A stretch of DNA of 64,000 bases from Methyloligella halotolerans (GTDB taxonomy: Bacteria; Pseudomonadota; Alphaproteobacteria; Rhizobiales; Methyloligellaceae): NCBI RefSeq assembly GCF_001708935.1, contig NZ_MASI01000004.1, forward strand, positions 62,001-126,000. The letters run 5' to 3'. The notes under the pieces are model-generated. The model made no database searches. It saw nothing but the letters and a program-made list of their open reading frames with translations, and was not told where the DNA came from. Made by a program: the position numbers and the translations under genes. Position 1 is the first letter of the stretch, and each line of letters starts with the position of its first letter. Positions 54,846-64,000 of the stretch are shown here, piece by piece.

Positions 54846-57800
54846 ATCTTTCGCACTTCTTCATCGACCGGCCGATCTTTGCCGCGGTCGTCTCCATCCT
54901 GATCACGCTGATCGGCGGCGTGGCCTTCTTCGCCCTGCCGATCGCGCAGTATCCGGAGATCGCGCCGCCCTCGATCTCGGTGAGCGCCCAGTATTCCGGC
55001 GCCTCGGCTGAAGTTGTCGCGAAGACCGTTGCGACTCCGCTCGAGCAGGAGATCAACGGCGTCGACAACATGCTCTACATGACGTCGCAATCGACCAGCG
55101 ACGGCCGCATGTCGCTGACCGTGACGTTCAAGCTGGGCACCGATCTCGATACCGCGCAGGTTCTGGTCCAGAACCGCGTGGCCATCGCGGAACCCCGGCT
55201 TCCCCAGGAAGTGCGCAATATCGGCGTCAACGTCACCAAGCAGTCGCCCGACATGCTGATGGTGATCCATATCTATTCTCCCGATGGTTCGCGCGATCAG
55301 CTCTACCTGTCCAACTACGCGACCCTACATGTTCGTGACGTGCTGTCCCGTATCGACGGCGTCGGCGACGCTCGCATCTTCGGCGCGCGCGACTATTCCA
55401 TGCGCGTCTGGCTCGACCCGGAAAAGCTCGCCGCCCGCAATCTGACGGCTGGCGATGTGGTGGCTTCCCTTCGGGCCCAGAATGTCCAGGTCGCCGCCGG
55501 CGTGATCAATCAGCCGCCGGTGCCCCAGCCGGGCGCGTTCCAGCTCTCGGTTGAGACCCAAGGCCGGCTGCCCGATGCGGCAGCTTCGGCAACATCATCG
55601 TCAAAGCCGATGGCGGGCGGGTCACCCGCGTGCGCGATGTCGCCCGCGTGGAGCTCGGCGCGGCCGATTACACCCTGAACGGTTATTTGGACAAGACGGT
55701 CGCGATTCCGCTCGGCATCTTCCAGCGGCCGGGCTCCAACGCGCTGGAGACCGCCGATCAGGTCATCGCGGCTATGGAGGAACTCTCCAAATCGTTCCCC
55801 ACAGGACTCAAATACGACATCGTCTACAACCCGACGGTCTTTATTTCCCAGTCCGTTGAAGCCGTGCTTCACACCATGCTGGAGGCGGTGGTCCTCGTTG
55901 TCGTGGTGATCGTGCTGTTCCTCCAGAACTGGCGCGCCTCGATCGTTCCCATCGTCGCCATACCGGTCTCCCTGGTCGGCAGTTGCATGGTCCTGGCCGC
56001 TTTGGGATTCTCGATCAACAACCTCACCCTGTTCGCGATGGTGCTGGCCATCGGTATCGTGGTGGATGACGCCATCGTCGTGGTGGAGAATGTCGAGCGC
56101 CTGATACGTGAAGGGCATCCACCGCGGGAAGCGGCGCATCTCACGATGGATGAGGTGGGCGGCGCGCTCGTAGCCATCTCTCTCGTGCTTGCTGCGGTGT
56201 TCATTCCGTCAGCGTTCCTCACCGGCATCACGGGACAGTTCTTCCGCCAGTTCGCGGTGACGATCACCACGGCCACAGCCATCTCTCTGATCGTATCGTT
56301 GACCTTGAGCCCGGCGCTTTGCGCATTGCTTTTCAAGCCCCATGAAGAGGGGCATCAGCGCAAAGGCATCTTGGCCCGCGTGGTGGGCGGTTTCTTCGGC
56401 GGGTTCAACCGGGGCTTCGACTGGCTGTCCGACAAGTACGGCCGGATGACCGGGCGCCTGGTGCGTATGGGCGTCGTGATGCTTGGCGTCTACGCATTGC
56501 TCATCGGCTTGACCGTCTATCAGTTCGGCCGTGCGCCCACGGGCTTTATTCCCGCTCAGGACCAGGGCTACCTGATCAACATCATCCAGCTTCCGCCGGG
56601 CTCCTCCCTTGCCCGGACCGACGAGGTCGCCCGTGGCGTGGTCGATCTGGTCCTGGATCAGCCGGGTGTGGCGCATGCCGTTCCCATCGTCGGTCTCGAC
56701 GGTGCCACCTTCACCAACGCGCCGAACGCCGCTGTGATCTTCTCCACGCTGGAACCGTTTGAAGAGCGGGCCGCGAAAGGGCTCTCGGCCGACGCCATCA
56801 TCGCATCCCTGAATCAGAAATTTGCTGGGATCGAGGATGCGCTGCTGATCTCCATCTCGCCGCCACCCGTTCGCGGTGTCGGCACCACTGGCGGCTTCAA
56901 GATGGAAGTGCAGGACACACAAGGCGGCGATCCGGCTCAGCTCGCAAACGTGGCCAATCAGCTCTCCGCGGCTGCCAATCAGACGCCCGGCTTCTCGCGT
57001 GTCTTCACGACCTTCAATACCGGTACGCCGAAGGTCTACGCGGATATCGATCGTGTGAAGGCCGAGATGCTCGGCGTGCCGGTCCAGAACGTGTTCGAGG
57101 CGCTTTCGGTCTATCTCGGCTCGGTCTACGTGAACGACTTCAACTTCCTCGGGCGCACCTATCGCGTGACGGCCCAGGCCGACGGTCAGTTCCGCCAGGA
57201 TCTTCACACCATTGCCAATCTGAAGACCCGCAACAACGAAGGCGAGATGGTGCCTCTGGGCTCCGTGGCCTCCTTCCGGAACATCACCGGCCTTACCGGA
57301 TCGAACACTTCAACATCTTCACCGCTGCCGCCGTGCAGGGTAGCACCCTGCCGGGCTACTCCTCCGGCTATGCGATCGCGGCCATGGAAAAGCTGGCCGA
57401 TGAGGTGCTCCCCGATGGCTATAGCTATGCGTGGACGGAACTCTCTTTCCAGGAGAAGGCGGCCGGCAACACGGCGATTTATGTTTTCCTAGCCGCCGTG
57501 GTGTTCGTGTTCCTTCTGCTGGCGGCCCAATACGAGAGCTGGAGTCTGCCCTTCAGCGTCATTCTCATCGTGCCGATGTGTTTGCTGGCAGCAATCACCG
57601 GCCTGCTCCTACGGGGCATGGAGGTGAATATCCTGGGACAGATTGGCTTCGTTGTGCTCATCGGCCTAGCGGCGAAGAACGCCATTCTGATCGTCGAATT
57701 CGCCAAGCAGAACGAGGAGGAGGGCGAGGACCGTTTCGCGGCGGCGACCGATGCCGCGCGGGTCCGTCTGCGCCCGATCCTGATGACCTCCTTCGCCTTC

Positions 57801-57992
57801 ATCTTGGGCGTGCTGCCTCTGATGATCGCGACGGGCGCGGGCGCGGAGATGCGTCAGTCTCTCGGCACCGCGGTGTTCACCGGTATGCTGGGCGTGACCT
57901 TCTTCGGCCTGATCTTCACTCCGATCTTCTATGTGGTGGTGCGGAAATTCGCCAAGAAGCCGAAAGAGCCGCGCGAGACCGCGCAAACCTAA
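54842..57992 (+). pseudogene. RND efflux pump, AcrB/MexF-like, with two frameshifts
   Basis: Three consecutive frames together make one 1050-residue AcrB-like pump if one G is added near 55580 and one C near 57292. Segment one (to about 55580) opens MNLSHFFIDRPIFAAVVSIL. Segment two has GIVVDDAIVVVENVERLI with the relay Asp pair. Segment three has VNILGQIGFVVLIGLAAKNA and ends FAKKPKEPRE. The junctions would read DAGSFGNIIVKAD and ITGPYRIEHFN. As sequenced, the pump is not translatable. The first break falls in the porter domain and the second just before the second half's conserved motif. Both look like loss of one base from a G or C run. Confidence 0.9.
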
Positions 57993-58161
57993 GCCTGCGG
58001 CGAACCAATCTCTCGGCAGAACGTTCTTCAGGCGGCCTGATTAATAATTGGGCCGTCTGAATCGTTGCCCATCGGATTTGCATCTGATTAATTTGCTGAT
58101 CGGGGGGACGTCTTTCGCGTTCCCGAGAGGCGTAAAGTCATAAGAAACAAGCCGGTGATTC

Positions 58162-59649
58162 TTGTCGGATAGTACTGAGACGGTCGAAATTGCGCTGGGA
58201 ACCGAGGATCCGGAATCCGAAGCCAGGGCGAAGAAATTCTTCAATGAGATGCTGGAGCCGGACGGTTCGGTCCGCCCCTCCTACGCCGACTTCGCAGAGC
58301 TCCTGAAGAGCCTTTCAGCGAAAGATCTGGACGCCAAGACCCGCGCCGCCGAAGAGCTTTTCCGCCGGTTGGGCATCACCTTCGCCGTCTATACCGAGGG
58401 CGGCAGCACCGAGCGCCTCATTCCCTTCGATATCATCCCGCGCATCATCGACCGCGCCGAATGGGACTTGGTGCAGCGCGGCTGCGTGCAGCGCGTGAAG
58501 GCCCTGAACACCTTTCTCTACGACATCTATCATGACCAGGAGATCCTGAACGCGGGCCTCATCCCGCCGGAGCTGGTGCTGCGGAATTCCGATTTCCGGC
58601 CGGAGATGATGGGCGTCGATCTGCCGAACGACGTTTATGCCCATATCGCCGGAATCGATCTCGTCCGCACCGGCGAGAAGGATTTCTTCGTCCTGGAAGA
58701 CAATGTGCGCACGCCCTCCGGCGTCTCCTATCTGCTGGAGAACCGCGAGGTCATGATGCGCCTCTTCCCGGATGCCTTCGCCAATCAGAGCATCTCGCCC
58801 GTCGGCAACTATTCGGAGCGCCTACTCGAAAATCTGCGTGCCGTGGCGCCGCCGACCGCGAGCGACGATCCCGTCGTCGTGCTCCTGACCCCCGGCCGCT
58901 ACAACAGCGCCTATTTCGAGCACGTCTTCCTGGCCGAGCAGATGGGCGTTGAGCTGGTCGAAGGCTCCGACCTCTTCGTCCGCGAGGGCTTCGTGTGGAT
59001 GCGGACCACGGAGGGTCCGGTGAAGGTCGATGTGGTGTATCGCCGGATCGACGACCCGTTCACGGATCCGCTGGCATTCCGGTCGGACTCGGTCCTGGGG
59101 ATCGCCGGTGTGCTTTCTGCTGTCCGCTCGGGCACCGTGAACCTCGCAAACGCAATGGGAACTGGCTGCGCCGACGATAAGGCCATGTACACTTACGTGC
59201 CGCGTATGATCGAGTTCTATCTCGGCGAGCACGCCATCCTGAAGAACGTCGACACGTGGATGCTGCGCAACGAACAAGACCGCAAGCACGTCTTCGCGAA
59301 CATGGAGGACCTCGTCATCAAGGAGGTCCACGGCTCCGGCGGCTACGGCATGCTCATCGGCCCCGCCTCCACCAAGGAGGAGCGCGAGGAGTACAAGAAA
59401 CGCGTCGAGGCGGATCCTTCCGGCTTTATCGCCCAGCCGACCCTGGAGCTATCCACCGCGCCCACCTTCGCCAACGGGATGATCGTTCCGCGCCACGTCG
59501 ATCTGCGGCCCTTCGTGCTCTCGGGCAAGGATACCAGCGTGATCCCCGGCGGGTTGACGCGCGTGGCTCTGCGGGAAGGCTCACTGGTTGTCAATTCGAG
59601 CCAGGGCGGCGGCACGAAGGACACCTGGGTGTTGGAGACTGCCAAATGA
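58162..59649 (+). CDS. Circularly permuted ATP-grasp protein (Anbu cluster)
   Basis: The 495-residue protein belongs to the type-2 circularly permuted ATP-grasp family: FFNEMLEPDGSVRPSYADFA, YDIYHDQEILNAGLIP, DFFVLEDNVRTPSGVSY, PGRYNSAYFEHVFLAEQMGV and GGYGMLIGPAS. Members ligate an amine or amino acid, perhaps acting with the alpha-E protein. The start is a TTG; no upstream ATG is in frame, and the family N terminus begins near here. It heads the Anbu operon and its stop overlaps the next gene by ATGA. Confidence 0.9.
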   Translation: MSDSTETVEIALGTEDPESEARAKKFFNEMLEPDGSVRPSYADFAELLKSLSAKDLDAKTRAAEELFRRLGITFAVYTEGGSTERLIPFDIIPRIIDRAEWDLVQRGCVQRVKALNTFLYDIYHDQEILNAGLIPPELVLRNSDFRPEMMGVDLPNDVYAHIAGIDLVRTGEKDFFVLEDNVRTPSGVSYLLENREVMMRLFPDAFANQSISPVGNYSERLLENLRAVAPPTASDDPVVVLLTPGRYNSAYFEHVFLAEQMGVELVEGSDLFVREGFVWMRTTEGPVKVDVVYRRIDDPFTDPLAFRSDSVLGIAGVLSAVRSGTVNLANAMGTGCADDKAMYTYVPRMIEFYLGEHAILKNVDTWMLRNEQDRKHVFANMEDLVIKEVHGSGGYGMLIGPASTKEEREEYKKRVEADPSGFIAQPTLELSTAPTFANGMIVPRHVDLRPFVLSGKDTSVIPGGLTRVALREGSLVVNSSQGGGTKDTWVLETAK

Positions 59650-60611
59650 TGCTGAGCCGTACAGCGGAGAATTTGTTCTGGATGTCCCGCAATATCGAGC
59701 GGGCGGAGAACACGGCGCGCATGCTGGATGTCAGTTTCCGCATGGCGCTCGTGCCGTCCTCGCTGGACAGCCAGGAGCTGCATTTCGAACCGATCCTGGC
59801 GATCGCGCCCGGCACCGGCGACTTCAGGGACCGCTATGGCGAGTTCACGAAGGAGAACATCATTCGCTACGTGGTGCTCGACGCCGACAACGAAAGCAGC
59901 ATTTGGTCGCTGATCCATGGCGCCCGCGAGAACGCCCGCGCCCAGCGCACCGCGATCTCCACGGAGGCCTGGGAAAGCATCAACTCAACCTGGCTCCAGG
60001 TGCAGGATCTCGATTATCAGGGACTTGTGGAATGGGGCTTCCGCGACTTCTTCGAATGGGTGAAGGAACGCTCCCATCTCTTCCGCGGGGTGGTCTTCGG
60101 CACGCTGCTCCATGACGATCCGTTCCGGTTCATCCGCCTCGGCACCTTCATCGAGCGCGCCGACAATACCGCGCGAATCCTCGACGTGAAGTATCACGTG
60201 CTTCTCCCGGAAACGGAGAAGGTCGGCGGCTATGTCGATTACTATCAATGGGCGGCGCTGCTGCGTTCCGTCGGGGCGTTCCGCGCCTATCGCCGCGTCT
60301 ACCACGATACGGTCTATCCCTGGCGTGTCGCGGAGCTGCTGATTCTGCGCGAGGACATGCCGCGCTCGCTGCATCATTGCTACGAGGCGCTGATCACCAC
60401 CCTTGAGGACCTTACCGGCAACAAGCAGCTCGAATGCAGGCGTATCGCCGGGCAGACCTATGCCCGCCTCAAATACGGCCGCATCGACAAGATCTTCGCC
60501 CTCGGGCTGCACGAATTCCTGAACGACTTCATCGACAACAACAACGCGTTGGGAGCCCAGCTTCAGGAGGATTTCCTCATGACGCCCGTTTCCATCTCTG
60601 CGGTGGCCTAA
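59646..60611 (+). CDS. Alpha-E domain protein (Anbu cluster)
   Basis: The 321-residue all-helical protein begins MMLSRTAENLFWMSRNIERA and has VAELLILREDMPRSLHHCYE and GRIDKIFALGLHEFLNDFI, typical of alpha-E (DUF403) proteins. These pair with ATP-grasp proteins and are suggested to take part in peptide or amide-bond formation. It overlaps both neighbours (ATGA before, TAATG after), so the four genes form one operon. Confidence 0.92.
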   Translation: MMLSRTAENLFWMSRNIERAENTARMLDVSFRMALVPSSLDSQELHFEPILAIAPGTGDFRDRYGEFTKENIIRYVVLDADNESSIWSLIHGARENARAQRTAISTEAWESINSTWLQVQDLDYQGLVEWGFRDFFEWVKERSHLFRGVVFGTLLHDDPFRFIRLGTFIERADNTARILDVKYHVLLPETEKVGGYVDYYQWAALLRSVGAFRAYRRVYHDTVYPWRVAELLILREDMPRSLHHCYEALITTLEDLTGNKQLECRRIAGQTYARLKYGRIDKIFALGLHEFLNDFIDNNNALGAQLQEDFLMTPVSISAVA

Positions 60612-61471
60612 TGCTGATCAGAGTCGAGCACACCACGAGCTACAGGTATTCCGAGCCGCTTCTGGCGAGCACCCAGTACCTGCGGATGACGCCCCTGTCG
60701 GGCCGCACCCAGGCCGTGGAGAGCTGGAAGCTCACCGTTCCCGGTGCGAGCACCCAGGAATGGGCGGATCAGTACGGCAATCTCTGCCACACGCTGACCG
60801 TGACCCAGCCGGTGACGTCCTTGGAGATCAAGGTCAGCGGCCTCGTCCGCACACGTAACACCGACGGTATCGTGGGGCTCTCCCAGTCGGAGCTTCCTGC
60901 CGGGCTCTACCTGCGCGAGACCGATTACACCACCTGCACGCCGGCCCTGAAGGAATATGCCGAAGCCTTCCGCGAGGCAGTGGAGAAGGACACCATCGAC
61001 GGCCTGCACAAGATCATGCTGCAGATCGCCGAGGACGTCGCCTATTCGCCCGGCGAGACCCACGTACAGACCAAAGGCGCCGAAGCTCTGGAGAAGGGGC
61101 AGGGCGTCTGCCAGGACCACGCCCATATCTTCTGCACCGTCTGCCGCCACTTGGGGATCCCAGCCCGCTATGTGAGCGGCTATCTCGGCGCGGACATGGA
61201 GCAGGCCGGACAGGCTTCCAGCCACGCCTGGGCCGAGGCCCTGGTGGGCGGCCTGGGCTGGGTCAGCTTCGACCCGACAAATAAGTCGTGCGCAACCGAG
61301 GCTCATATCCGCAGCGCCGTCGGTTTAGACTATGCTGAGGCGAGTCCCGTTCGCGGCGTACGCAGCGGCGGGGGCATCGAAACCATGTCGGCTCGCGTCG
61401 CATTCCCCAGCCAAGGTCAAAGCCAGAGCCAGAGCCAAGGCGGGGGCTCGTCGCAGTCACAATCGCAATAG
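60611..61471 (+). CDS. Transglutaminase-like protease (Anbu cluster)
   Basis: The 286-residue protein has the bacterial transglutaminase-like N-terminal region (MLIRVEHTTSYRYSEPLLAS) and the catalytic core: Cys in GQGVCQDHAHIFC, His in ASSHAWAEALVGG and Asp in WVSFDPTNKS. It is likely a Cys protease or cross-linker. The C-terminal tail is a low-complexity Gln/Ser/Gly stretch (SQGQSQSQSQGGGSSQ) not needed for the fold. It overlaps the alpha-E stop by TAATG and precedes the Anbu protease by 9 bp. Confidence 0.9.
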   Translation: MLIRVEHTTSYRYSEPLLASTQYLRMTPLSGRTQAVESWKLTVPGASTQEWADQYGNLCHTLTVTQPVTSLEIKVSGLVRTRNTDGIVGLSQSELPAGLYLRETDYTTCTPALKEYAEAFREAVEKDTIDGLHKIMLQIAEDVAYSPGETHVQTKGAEALEKGQGVCQDHAHIFCTVCRHLGIPARYVSGYLGADMEQAGQASSHAWAEALVGGLGWVSFDPTNKSCATEAHIRSAVGLDYAEASPVRGVRSGGGIETMSARVAFPSQGQSQSQSQGGGSSQSQSQ

Positions 61472-61480
61472 GGCAAGGCA

Positions 61481-62215
61481 GTGACATACTGCGTCGGCAT
61501 CCTTTTGAACGAAGGCGTCGTGCTCGCGTCCGATTCCCGTACCAACGCGGGCATCGACCGCGTCTCTACCTTCAAGAAGATGCATATCTATCAGCAGGCG
61601 GGAGAGCGCTTCTTCGCGCTGACCACGGCCGGCAACCTCTCCCTCACCCAGGGCGTGCTGAGCCTCGTCGATGAGTGGCTCTATAGCGGCGATCCCGATA
61701 AGGATCTGTGGGCGACCGAATCCATGTTCGGCGCCGCGCGCATCATCGGCAAGGCCATCCGGGAGATGCACAAGGTCGATGACGGCTACATGATGGAGGC
61801 GGTCGACTACAGCGCTTCGATCATCCTGACCGGCCAGATCAAGGGCGGCCGCCTGCGCCTCTTCCTGATCTACAACGCCGGCAACTTCATCGAGGCCATG
61901 GGCGACACGGTCTATTTCCAGATCGGCGAGGTGAAATACGGCAAGCCCATCCTCGACCGCATCCTGACCCCGGAATCCTCTCTCGGCGACGCCGTGAAAT
62001 GCGCGCTCATCTCTTTCGATTCGACCATGCGTTCCAACGTCTCTGTCGGTCCGCCCATCGACATCCTGCTCTATCGCCGGGACAGCATGGAGAAGGTCTT
62101 CGTGGACCGGCTGGATGAGGGCGACCCCTATCTCCAGACGATTCACGAGAAATGGGGTAGCGCGATTCTGGAGGCCTTCAATCAGATCAGCGCCCAGCCC
62201 GACTGGGATTACTGA
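61481..62215 (+). CDS. Anbu-type proteasome-like protease
   Basis: The 244-residue protein starts MTYCVGILLNEGVVLASDSR, with the conserved Thr2 as the expected N-terminal nucleophile after Met removal. It continues with the proteasome-like core (TFKKMHIYQQAGERFFALTT; FLIYNAGNFIEAMGD). Anbu is an ancestral relative of the 20S proteasome beta-subunits. The GTG start is directly after the transglutaminase gene and has AGGG upstream. The order ATP-grasp, alpha-E, transglutaminase, Anbu is the classic cluster. Confidence 0.95.
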   Translation: MTYCVGILLNEGVVLASDSRTNAGIDRVSTFKKMHIYQQAGERFFALTTAGNLSLTQGVLSLVDEWLYSGDPDKDLWATESMFGAARIIGKAIREMHKVDDGYMMEAVDYSASIILTGQIKGGRLRLFLIYNAGNFIEAMGDTVYFQIGEVKYGKPILDRILTPESSLGDAVKCALISFDSTMRSNVSVGPPIDILLYRRDSMEKVFVDRLDEGDPYLQTIHEKWGSAILEAFNQISAQPDWDY

Positions 62216-62251
62216 CCGGCTTCAAGCTTCCCTGAGCCAGCTTGGCTTTGT

Positions 62252-62277
62252 GGCCGGCGCGAAGAATCACGCCGGCC
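62252..62277. terminator. Bidirectional hairpin after the Anbu operon
   Basis: GGCCGGCG and CGCCGGCC form a perfect 8-bp stem with a 10-base loop. It lies between the convergent Anbu gene and the phasin gene, so it probably ends both transcripts. Confidence 0.65.
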
Positions 62278-62299
62278 GGTCAATTGCGATCAGCGCGGG

Positions 62300-62770
62300 C
62301 TAGTTGCCGCCGCCGGGCATGAACGTGCCGGGGCCACCGACCGGGCCGGACCCGCCGGAGCCGAAACCCTTGTTCTGATTGAAGCCGGAGGCCGCGTTCT
62401 TCTGGGCTTCCTGGATGGCCTTGGACGCCATCTCGCGAATCTCTTCGATCTGCTTGCCGAAATTATCCATCTGGTGCTTCACGTGCTCCGTCTGGATCGA
62501 AAGGGCCTGCTGAAAGTCGTTGGCCTCGGCGAGCTTCATGGCGAGCGCGAAATTGGCCTCCGCGTTCGCCCGGGTGATCTGGGAGATCTTGTCGTTCAGG
62601 CTGCGCATGCTGTCGCCCATGGGACCGGCATTCGCTTCGAAGGTCCGCATGGCCTGCTCGCTGGTCGTTGCGAAATTCTCGAACGCGTAGCGGGCCTGCT
62701 CGATTCCCATCTTCATCAGGTCCCGCACGGAGCCAGGCATTTCCATCTTGTTGAATGTATCGTTCGCCAT
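62300..62770 (-). CDS. Phasin-family protein
   Basis: From the ATG at 62770 there are 156 residues. The phasin core is helical: SVRDLMKMGIEQARYAFENF, ATTSEQAMRTFEANAG, DKISQITRANAEANFALAMK and QTEHVKHQMDNFGKQIEEI. A Gly-rich tail follows. Phasins coat polyhydroxyalkanoate granules, and no PHA genes are nearby. A strong Shine-Dalgarno (AAGGAAGGAC) precedes this ATG. The frame is open further upstream to 63046, where another ATG has GAGGG, so a longer 248-residue form is possible. Confidence 0.85.
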   Translation of the reverse strand: MANDTFNKMEMPGSVRDLMKMGIEQARYAFENFATTSEQAMRTFEANAGPMGDSMRSLNDKISQITRANAEANFALAMKLAEANDFQQALSIQTEHVKHQMDNFGKQIEEIREMASKAIQEAQKNAASGFNQNKGFGSGGSGPVGGPGTFMPGGGN

Positions 62771-63349
62771 ATCGTCCTTCCTTGCTTCGTTCTCGGTCCC
62801 GACCCCGATGCTGGGGTCCGAATCCGACGTTTCCTCCGATTTCGCTGTCGTCGATGCGGTCGGCCGCGCCTCTCCTGTGAAGTCGGCCGCGGTATAGGCG
62901 GCCGGACGCTTCGGGCTGTCCGCATCGGGCGCCCGTTCGGCAAAGGCGTCGCTCGCCCGAGCGGTCGCCTTCTCCATGGCGAGCAGCCAGGTGCTTGCCG
63001 GCCACCAGGCGGCCCAAACAAAGCTCCTAATCATCAGAGACAGCATATGCACATCCCTCGAAACCGTCGACAGGACCTTGGCTGCGCGCCAGCCCGTCCC
63101 TCGACGGGTCAATGACAACGGATCTATTGCAGTTCCTTGTCGGTCCGATGTCGTCGTTCACGGCGTCATCCAAACCGGCGCTCATCGGGTCTTCGGTGAG
63201 ACCCAATTTCCACCGATCGCGAAGGCTAGAACAAAAGTCTTTCCAACCTCTCGCCCGCCGGGGTCCGTCGCGACCTCTTTGACGCTAGTGCTAACAAGAC
63301 CTTAGGACATGTCCGCTAGACCGGGCCCGGCTTCAATAGGAGAACGCCC
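62771..63349. other. Region between phasin and methyltransferase genes
   Basis: This 579-bp stretch includes the possible phasin N-terminal extension (62771-63046), with a hydrophobic segment (MIRSFVWAAWWPASTWLLAM) and an acidic linker. The rest, 63047-63349, lies between divergent genes and should hold both promoters. No repeat or RNA gene is seen. Confidence 0.4.
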
Positions 63350-64000
63350 ATGGTCAAGGTTGCGATCCACGAATTTGCGCCCGCGGCGGAGATCGACGAC
63401 GCGCAGGCCATGGAACAGTTTCAGAAGCAGTGGCGCACCTATCAGAAGCTCGTCGATTCCGATGCGCTCTCCCATCGCGAGGTGGCGGCCCAACTGCATG
63501 CCGCGCTCCGGACCGTCGAGACATCCTTCAGCATCCTCGATATCGCCTGCGGCGATGCGGGCGAGATCAAGCACGTGTTGGCGGACACGAAGGTCAGCCA
63601 CTATCACGGCATCGATCTTTCCGAGCCTGCCCTGGAGCTTGCTGCAAGGAATCTCGAGGATTGCCCTTTCCAGGTCGATCTCGATCACGGTGACTATGTC
63701 GAGATGGTCGAGCGCCGGCCCGACCCTGCCGATATCGCCTGGTGCGGCCTGTCCATCCATCATCTCAAAACCGACCGGAAGCGCGATCTCCTCACCGCGC
63801 TCCGCAAGACGACCGACCGCTTCGTAATGATCTACGAGCCGACCCTGAAAGAGGGCGAGACACGCGACGGCTATCTGGAGCGCTTCGGGACGGTCAATCG
63901 CCCGGCTTGGACATTCCTGACGGATGAGGAATGGCGGCAGATCAGCAACCATGTCACCCAGTGCGATCTGCCCGAGACGGCGGAGACTTGGCTTGCCCTG
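63350..64000 (+). CDS. SAM-dependent methyltransferase, 3' end outside window
   Basis: The first 217 residues are present. Class I methyltransferase motif I is FSILDIACGDAGEIKHVLAD (SAM-binding Gly-rich loop), motif II GIDLSEPALELAARNL, and an acidic loop DIAWCGLSIHHLKTDRK. The family cannot be narrowed further. AGGAG lies eight bases before the ATG at 63350. No stop is reached by base 64000. Confidence 0.85.
   Translation, partial: MVKVAIHEFAPAAEIDDAQAMEQFQKQWRTYQKLVDSDALSHREVAAQLHAALRTVETSFSILDIACGDAGEIKHVLADTKVSHYHGIDLSEPALELAARNLEDCPFQVDLDHGDYVEMVERRPDPADIAWCGLSIHHLKTDRKRDLLTALRKTTDRFVMIYEPTLKEGETRDGYLERFGTVNRPAWTFLTDEEWRQISNHVTQCDLPETAETWLAL

Noticed and set aside
62771..63046. Separate small gene upstream of the phasin
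   Set aside because: It is in frame with the phasin with no stop between, so it is either an N-terminal extension or non-coding leader, not an independent gene.

Overview
The window is GC-rich chromosomal DNA from an alphaproteobacterium. Gene content (Maf-YacG pair, bactofilin, phasin, DUF2267 protein, LpxB-N-domain protein, Anbu protease cluster) suggests Hyphomicrobiales/Rhizobiales. This is inferred from gene families only; there is no rRNA in the window.

Layout. 1-1100: the end of maf, yacG, and a secreted NTF2-like protein. 1100-18011: a 16.9-kb integrated element in the 3' end of tRNA-Phe. Its 47-bp att repeats are at 1129-1175 and 17965-18011. It carries an integrase, a small HTH protein, a tape measure, a tail chaperone with a canonical -1 frameshift site, head genes (gpW-like, DUF2190, protease-capsid fusion, portal), a MerR-like regulator with a strong dyad, a block of cargo genes including an orphan HicB, both terminase subunits, a G-quadruplex/Z-DNA-prone region and a P4/D5-type SF3 helicase. 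I find no tail tube, sheath, baseplate, fibre, holin or endolysin. It is therefore either a decayed prophage or a capsid-encoding satellite that borrows tails.

18157-22488: lipid A/envelope genes (PAP2 phosphatase, an OmpR-type two-component system, a cupin, an LpxB-N-domain protein). 22565-33688: secreted and membrane proteins (DUF2147, Abhydrolase_9, DUF2950/DUF3300 pair, SphA-like outer-membrane protein, GIDE-domain protein), an ABC-F ATPase, a hydrolase with an altered nucleophile, a MliC-like inhibitor and a second orphan HicB. 34148-40043: bactofilin, dienelactone hydrolase, XRE regulator, BLUF photoreceptor, CMD/AhpD-like protein, DUF2267 and an MFS transporter. 40105-50340: an envelope-stress block with two PepSY proteins, two tail-to-tail two-component systems, a Spy/CpxP-like chaperone and an RND pump. 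50531-57992: ExbB-ExbD-TonB and a second RND pump. 58162-62215: the Anbu cluster (ATP-grasp, alpha-E, transglutaminase-like, proteasome-like protease). The window ends with a phasin and a truncated methyltransferase.

Two signals cross the regions. First, eight conserved genes, two of them inside the element, are broken by nine apparent losses of a single G or C. Each restores a family-typical protein when one base is added back, so consensus errors are a likely cause. Second, the direct repeat TGTCAG-N5-TGTCAG (one arm degenerate at one site) lies before two OmpR-family regulator operons and upstream of the LpxB-N-domain gene, which suggests a shared envelope regulon.
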